Origin: Triatoma infestans | Lineage: Eukaryota > Arthropoda > Insecta > Hemiptera > Reduviidae | DNA length: 64,000 bases | Assembly (NCBI GenBank): GCA_011037195.1 | Contig: JAAEAF010000213.1 | Location: 248,001 to 312,000 of the forward strand | Reading direction: 5' to 3' | Part shown: positions 37,870-64,000 of the stretch, piece after piece | How the letters are laid out: each line of letters begins with the position of its first letter | Numbering within the stretch: the first letter of the stretch is position 1 | Notes under the pieces: model-generated | Seen by the model: the letters and a program-made list of their open reading frames with translations, nothing else | What the model was told of the DNA's origin: nothing | Databases searched by the model: none | Translations under genes and position numbers: made by a program

Positions 37870-38180
37870 TTCTGTTGTGAAACATTCACACGACTTCCTC
37901 TTACCATAGTTAATATTTATAAAAGTGATAAATTTTCTTTAAACTTCTAAATTTTCATTTTGCCCTAATATAAATGCAGAGGTGATTGGGATACATGTAC
38001 CCAAGACAGGTAATAAGTAACAGGTAATAGCTATATACTCGTATATATACACTATGCAGTATATATATACACAGTGAAACTCAATTTCGAAAATTTAACA
38101 TAATTTTAAGAACATTCCAAAAAACTTATTCTGTAAAGTCGCACTTCCTCTTACAAAACTGAATATTTATTTAGAATATT
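37870..38180 (+). repeat. CA-containing repeat, partial copy
   Basis: It starts TGTGAAACATTCACACGACT; CTCTTACCATAGTT follows. Later blocks are shuffled. Confidence 0.6.
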
Positions 38181-39013
38181 GACAATTTAAAGGACAATCA
38201 TAACTTCTTTCCTGGTGTAGCTGTGTTTTTTAACTAGTTATCACTACTAAATGAAATTTCAGATGACATGCTAGCGACTTTGATATAACCTACTTTCTGC
38301 ACTAAGTACAAGGTCAAGTGCTGATTCAAAATAAAATCGTATAAAGTCAAAGACTGGGTATTTTCCTAGAGCCGGTACTAACCATAGGTTAATTAAATAT
38401 ATTATATTAACAATCTGAATTTCTCAACTGCAACTTAAGAAATGCGTAAGAGAAATGTGAGTGTTTCATACATATTTGCTCTTTTTTAAAGAACTGATTC
38501 TTAACAAAAATACGTAAAAAAAAAAGAAGCTCTTTTCTATGAAGAATAACTTTCACAATTGAACTACTGTGAAATTATTTCCAAGATATCGGGTGATTTG
38601 TGATATAAACAGGCCACAAAGCAAATGGCTCTTATCATTAAATATGTAAAAAAAAAGGGTAGAACAGCTGAAAAAGAAAAAGACGGACTGATTAGTTGTG
38701 GAGAATTAATAAGTTTGGTGTGCCAAAATTTAATAAATAAAAAAATGTAACATTTTTTTTCTTTAAATATATATAGGAAAAAAAAATCTAGGGCTTTATC
38801 ACATGGAGTGTACAATACAAATTGCAGATCTTATTAAACAGGTTATAGCATTTATTAAAAACAAAATATTGCTAACTTCTGTGGTTGATAATCGCGCTCA
38901 AATTAATTATAAAAAAAAAAGTAAGGATGCCATTGTCATATTTATACTAAAAAGTAAAAAACAAAGACTAACAAAATGCCGACACATATATACACAATCG
39001 TATATAATTTAAA

Positions 39014-39019
39014 TTTATT
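39014..39019 (-). promoter_or_regulatory. Polyadenylation signal of helicase 2
   Basis: AATAAA on the minus strand lies about 70 bases past the stop codon. Confidence 0.5.
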
Positions 39020-39086
39020 ATTTTCGTCGTTATTAAAAATAGTTGAAAACAAACAACATAAAAATTCTCTTAAATTATTTAATAAT

Positions 39087-61428
<22,342 letters not shown>

Positions 61429-61460
61429 CGAGGTGTGTAAATTAAGTAATGAGACTGATT
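61429..61460 (+). repeat. mariner left terminal inverted repeat
   Basis: CGAGGTGTGTAAATTAAGTA, then ATGAGACTGATTTTT; it pairs with 62308-62339. Confidence 0.93.
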
Positions 61461-61479
61461 TTTTTTATCTTTTTTTCAT

Positions 61480-62157
61480 TCAAATAAAATACAATTCAAC
61501 ATTGTCCCCTTCAAAGTAACTACCTTGGGAAGCCACACAACGCTGATTCTTCCATTCGTCATAGCAGTGCTGGAACTCGGATACTGGAATAGACTTCAGT
61601 TGGTCGGTTACGGCTATTTGAATATTTTCCAATGTTCCAAAATGACGTCCCTTGAGGTGATTTTTCAATTTGGGGAACAAAAAAAAGTCACATGGACTCA
61701 AGTCGGGTGAATAAGGAGGCTGAGGAGCCACAGGAATGTTATTACTGGCCAAATACTCATTAATAGAAATCGCGGTGTGAAAGATTTTTCGGAACCATTT
61801 TTGCACAAATTTTTCTCATCCCCAATTCATTAGTCAAAATTTGATGAACGGTTGTGTGAGTCAAATTCAACTCTTCGCCGATCATTCGGACTGTCAAACG
61901 ACGATCTGAACGCACGAGATCGCGGATTCTGCCAACATTTTCGTCGGTTCTTGAAGATGAAGGCCTTCCGCTGCGAGGCTCGTCTTCAATTGATTCCCTT
62001 CCTTCTGCAAACGACTTAAACCACCTAAAAACCTGTGCTCTCGACAAACATTGTCTCCATAGGCCTGGCACAGTTTTTCAAACGTTTCCGTTGCACTGTG
62101 CCCAAGTCTGAAGCAAAATATGATAGCAAAACGTTGCTCGTAATTGATATCACTCAT
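61480..62157 (-). pseudogene. mariner transposase, frameshifted and internally deleted
   Basis: Mariner transposases cut and paste DNA using a DD34D triad and are about 345 residues long. The N-terminal part is present: MSDINYEQRFAIIFCFRLGH, then a frameshift near the CLSRAQVF block, a helix-turn-helix with SRAQVFRWFKSF, and DEPRSGRPSSSRTDENV. After KMVPKNLS the frame jumps into the block ISINEYLASNNIPVAPQ and PPYSPDLSPCDFFLFPKLKN. The first two catalytic Asp residues (TGDE and HHDN regions) are thus deleted and only the third (SPDLSPCD) remains. Confidence 0.92.
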
Positions 62158-62307
62158 TTTTAAAACGCCTGAAAAAACCTTGCTCACAAAAAAGTCACTA
62201 CGGACAGTGCAACAACTCTAGCATTTTCAAATTTGCACTGGACGTGTATCAGATGTTTACTTGCCCTACCGCGCATGCGCCGCGTCTCCAGTGTTGCCAC
62301 GCTAGAA

Positions 62308-62339
62308 AATCAGTCTCATTATTTAATTTACACACCTCG
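62308..62339 (-). repeat. mariner right terminal inverted repeat
   Basis: Read on the minus strand it begins CGAGGTGTGTAAATTAAATA, then ATGAGACTGATTTT. Confidence 0.93.
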
Positions 62340-62661
62340 TATATGTACATAAGATAAATTAAGGTGGAATGTAGTAACTGCCTAACTGAAGATAGTAAGG
62401 AGTTAACCCATCTCTCTGTCTTATCTAAAGAAAATGTATAAAGGCAATTTTAAAAATAAGATTCGAGATGTTATAAAAAGAGATATCAATCATAAACCGC
62501 GCTCGTAGAATTCCTTCAAATGGACTACTTGGCAAGTAGCAGCCTTTACCGCTATTATAATTGTTATCTGCTTTCGTGTTGCAGTTACTATCCACGGTTA
62601 TGAAAATAAACAAACTATATCAATATAAACAATAGTTATATTTGGCAGTTGTTAATCAAAC

Positions 62662-62823
62662 AAGCAAAATATTTGTTGTGGTGAAACTAAGTTTACTCTG
62701 TGCGAGTCTGTGTTGTCACACTGTCTAAAAAACGCATCCTGAAGATGGGCGAACGCCCGAAACCGGTCGATGACCACAAAATGAAGCAGGCTACCACGGA
62801 AAATGTCTCTGAAGCAAAATATT
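62662..62823 (+). mobile_element. Small insertion with hammerhead-like core between 12-base direct repeats
   Basis: AAGCAAAATATT occurs at 62662-62673 and again at 62812-62823. The 138 bases between them hold the best hammerhead-like motif. The repeats look like a target duplication. Diverged copies of the inner part lie at 41750 (+) and 26110 and 19561 (-). Confidence 0.5.
62735..62772 (+). ncRNA. Hammerhead ribozyme-like motif, best copy
   Basis: Helix I CATC/GATG (62735-62738 with 62769-62772), core CTGAAGA (fits CUGANGA), stem II GGGC/GCCC with loop GAAC, then GAAAC and CGGTC with the GTC cleavage triplet. ACCGGT is self-complementary, which would allow helix III to form between two molecules. 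One extra T stands between core and stem II. Function is inferred only. Confidence 0.45.
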
Positions 62824-63037
62824 AGTTGGCTGGGGCCAAAGAAAAAACTTTTTATCTTTAAAAGTTTATTCAACGTTTCGGTCACGTTTGGTTTCCTTCC
62901 TCAGGCTCTTCATAAATAAAACAAAGAGAAATACAGAAATTACATAATGTAGCAGTAGAAACAAACTATAATTTACTAATTCAGACAAATGGTTTGGTAA
63001 GTGATTCGATTTCTTAACGTAAAAGGACGTAATGCTG

Positions 63038-63395
63038 TCAAAATTCACCTTATAGTGCAAATTTGTGGATCTACACTAATAGTAAAGGAATGCATAGAAA
63101 TGATTCCCGTGAGGGCAAAGTCAGTCTTGACCGAGCAACGTGGTAAAAAGTGAGATGCTACAGTTGGTAGCGCGCTAGGTAGCGAAAGCCGGAAATAAAC
63201 GGCGAGGGAACAGCAGCGTGCTTACCACACGCCCCTCATACAAATCGCAGCTTGGCAAGCCTTGGCCTACGTGGGTTGTTGAGCCATAGGTTAAAAGGAG
63301 TTAATTGTGTCAAAATTCACCTTCCATAGTGGAATTTGTGGGACACGTGGGACATTTGTGGGCCCATACGTGAAGGAAAGCATAGAAATGATGTC
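63038..63395. repeat. Diverged direct repeat around a GC-richer block
   Basis: TGTCAAAATTCACCTT is at 63037-63052 and again near 63308-63323. Both are followed, after some drift, by AGCATAGAAATGAT-like sequence. The block between has AGTTGGTAGCGCGCTAGG. Confidence 0.55.
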
Positions 63396-64000
63396 CTGAA
63401 TTATTCTCGTTGTTGTTCACAAACACTTAACACTTTAGAACTGTACAATGAGTTCTCTTGCCGTAGAATTCCCTCAGGGATATAGAATACGAAACTGCAT
63501 GCACCATAGTTACTGAAAATGTTGTCAAAGCTTAGACAAATGAGGTTTAATCGTGTGCAAAGCATTTTCTTATCACCATGAGAGAGACAAATTTTTTCGA
63601 GCCATGAATAGGTGTGTAACAAAATTTTCTTCAAGAAGCAGAATCAGCAATATATGTTCGAATCACGCAAATTCGCCAAAGGCGAAAAATTAAGGTTCGG
63701 TGCTTTGCGAAAAAAAGTTTGCTTTTGGTAATTTCATAAACCAGAAACTTCTAGTGATCTCATCGCTATACTGTACTGTGAGCTTTCATAGGTTGGAAGG
63801 CCATTTAAAAACCAAATGGATACATTTACCGCAGATCTATAATTTGCATTTGTGGACGAAATGAATATAAACAGTCGGAATGGACCTACAGCCTCTGTAT
63901 GGAGCAATATATTTGAATTAAACTGGAGTATATGAGCGTAGGATCAACTTGTGGAAGATCCCGCTCCATAATAGAAAAATTTCAAGATATTCTATTCAAT

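Larger units (their letters stand above)
34823..39086. other. Intergenic DNA between ATP synthase d and the end of helicase 2
   Basis: It holds a palindromic copy of the CA-containing repeat (36584-37114), a tRNA-derived SINE (37366-37630) and a partial repeat (37870-38180). About 35100-36500 has short open frames on the + strand but no known domain. Confidence 0.55.
61429..62339 (-). mobile_element. mariner-type DNA transposon, internally deleted, 911 bases
   Basis: Terminal inverted repeats of about 31 bases begin CGAGGTGTGTAAATTAA, with one mismatch seen in the first 30 or so. TA stands on both outer sides (61427-61428 and 62340-62341), as expected for mariner. The transposase on the minus strand has lost its middle, so the element cannot move by itself. 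Confidence 0.93.
62342..64000. other. Right-end DNA, probably helicase 2 intron
   Basis: It holds a hammerhead-containing insertion (62662-62823), a minus-strand hammerhead-like motif near 62872-62904, and a diverged direct repeat around a GC-richer block (63038-63395). No exon is visible. Confidence 0.5.

Overview
This window is nuclear DNA of an animal, most likely an insect. It is AT-rich, its genes have introns with GT/AG borders, and much of it is mobile-element debris. The insect assignment rests on protein similarity and on the kinds of elements present (mariner, RNase H-bearing non-LTR elements, a DUF7869-type transposon). The species cannot be named from the sequence. Four protein-coding genes can be supported.

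Layout, left to right. (1) 2377-6704, + strand: the last four coding exons of a DNAJC2/zuotin-type ribosome-associated co-chaperone with two SANT domains; its J-domain exons lie left of the window. (2) About 8304-10823: a dead DNA transposon with imperfect terminal inverted repeats and a frameshifted minus-strand DUF7869-type gene. (3) 11875-26854, - strand: a complete 13-exon DEAD-box RNA helicase gene of the p68/DDX5 type (819 codons by my splice model) with arginine/serine-rich ends. (4) 34021-34822, + strand: a complete 3-exon gene for mitochondrial ATP synthase subunit d (175 aa). (5) 39087-60594, - strand: eleven exons of a second p68/DDX5-type helicase with a Gly/Arg-rich, Pro-rich and Gln-rich tail; its first exons lie right of the window. 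(6) 61429-62339: an internally deleted mariner between TA duplications.

The two helicase genes are tandem paralogues. Seven of their eight core exons match in order and phase, and six of those match exactly in length (112, 180, 173, 111, 62 and 60 nt); they differ mainly in the tails. One helicase has an RS-type tail and the other an RGG-type tail, so they have probably divided or changed roles in RNA processing. The ATP synthase gene sits between them on the opposite strand.

Introns and intergenic DNA hold at least fifteen copies or fragments of a non-coding repeat of about 0.5-1 kb, which has hairpins at its ends and an internal CA run. They also hold non-LTR retrotransposon fragments (RT and RNase H), two copies of a tRNA-derived SINE, minisatellites and a GC-rich island. 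The most interesting small-scale signal is a recurring motif that can be drawn as a hammerhead ribozyme with a very short helix III (best copies 62735-62772 and 32706-32743). Such ribozymes are known from Penelope-like elements and retrozymes. All splice sites were read by eye and have not been checked against RNA data.
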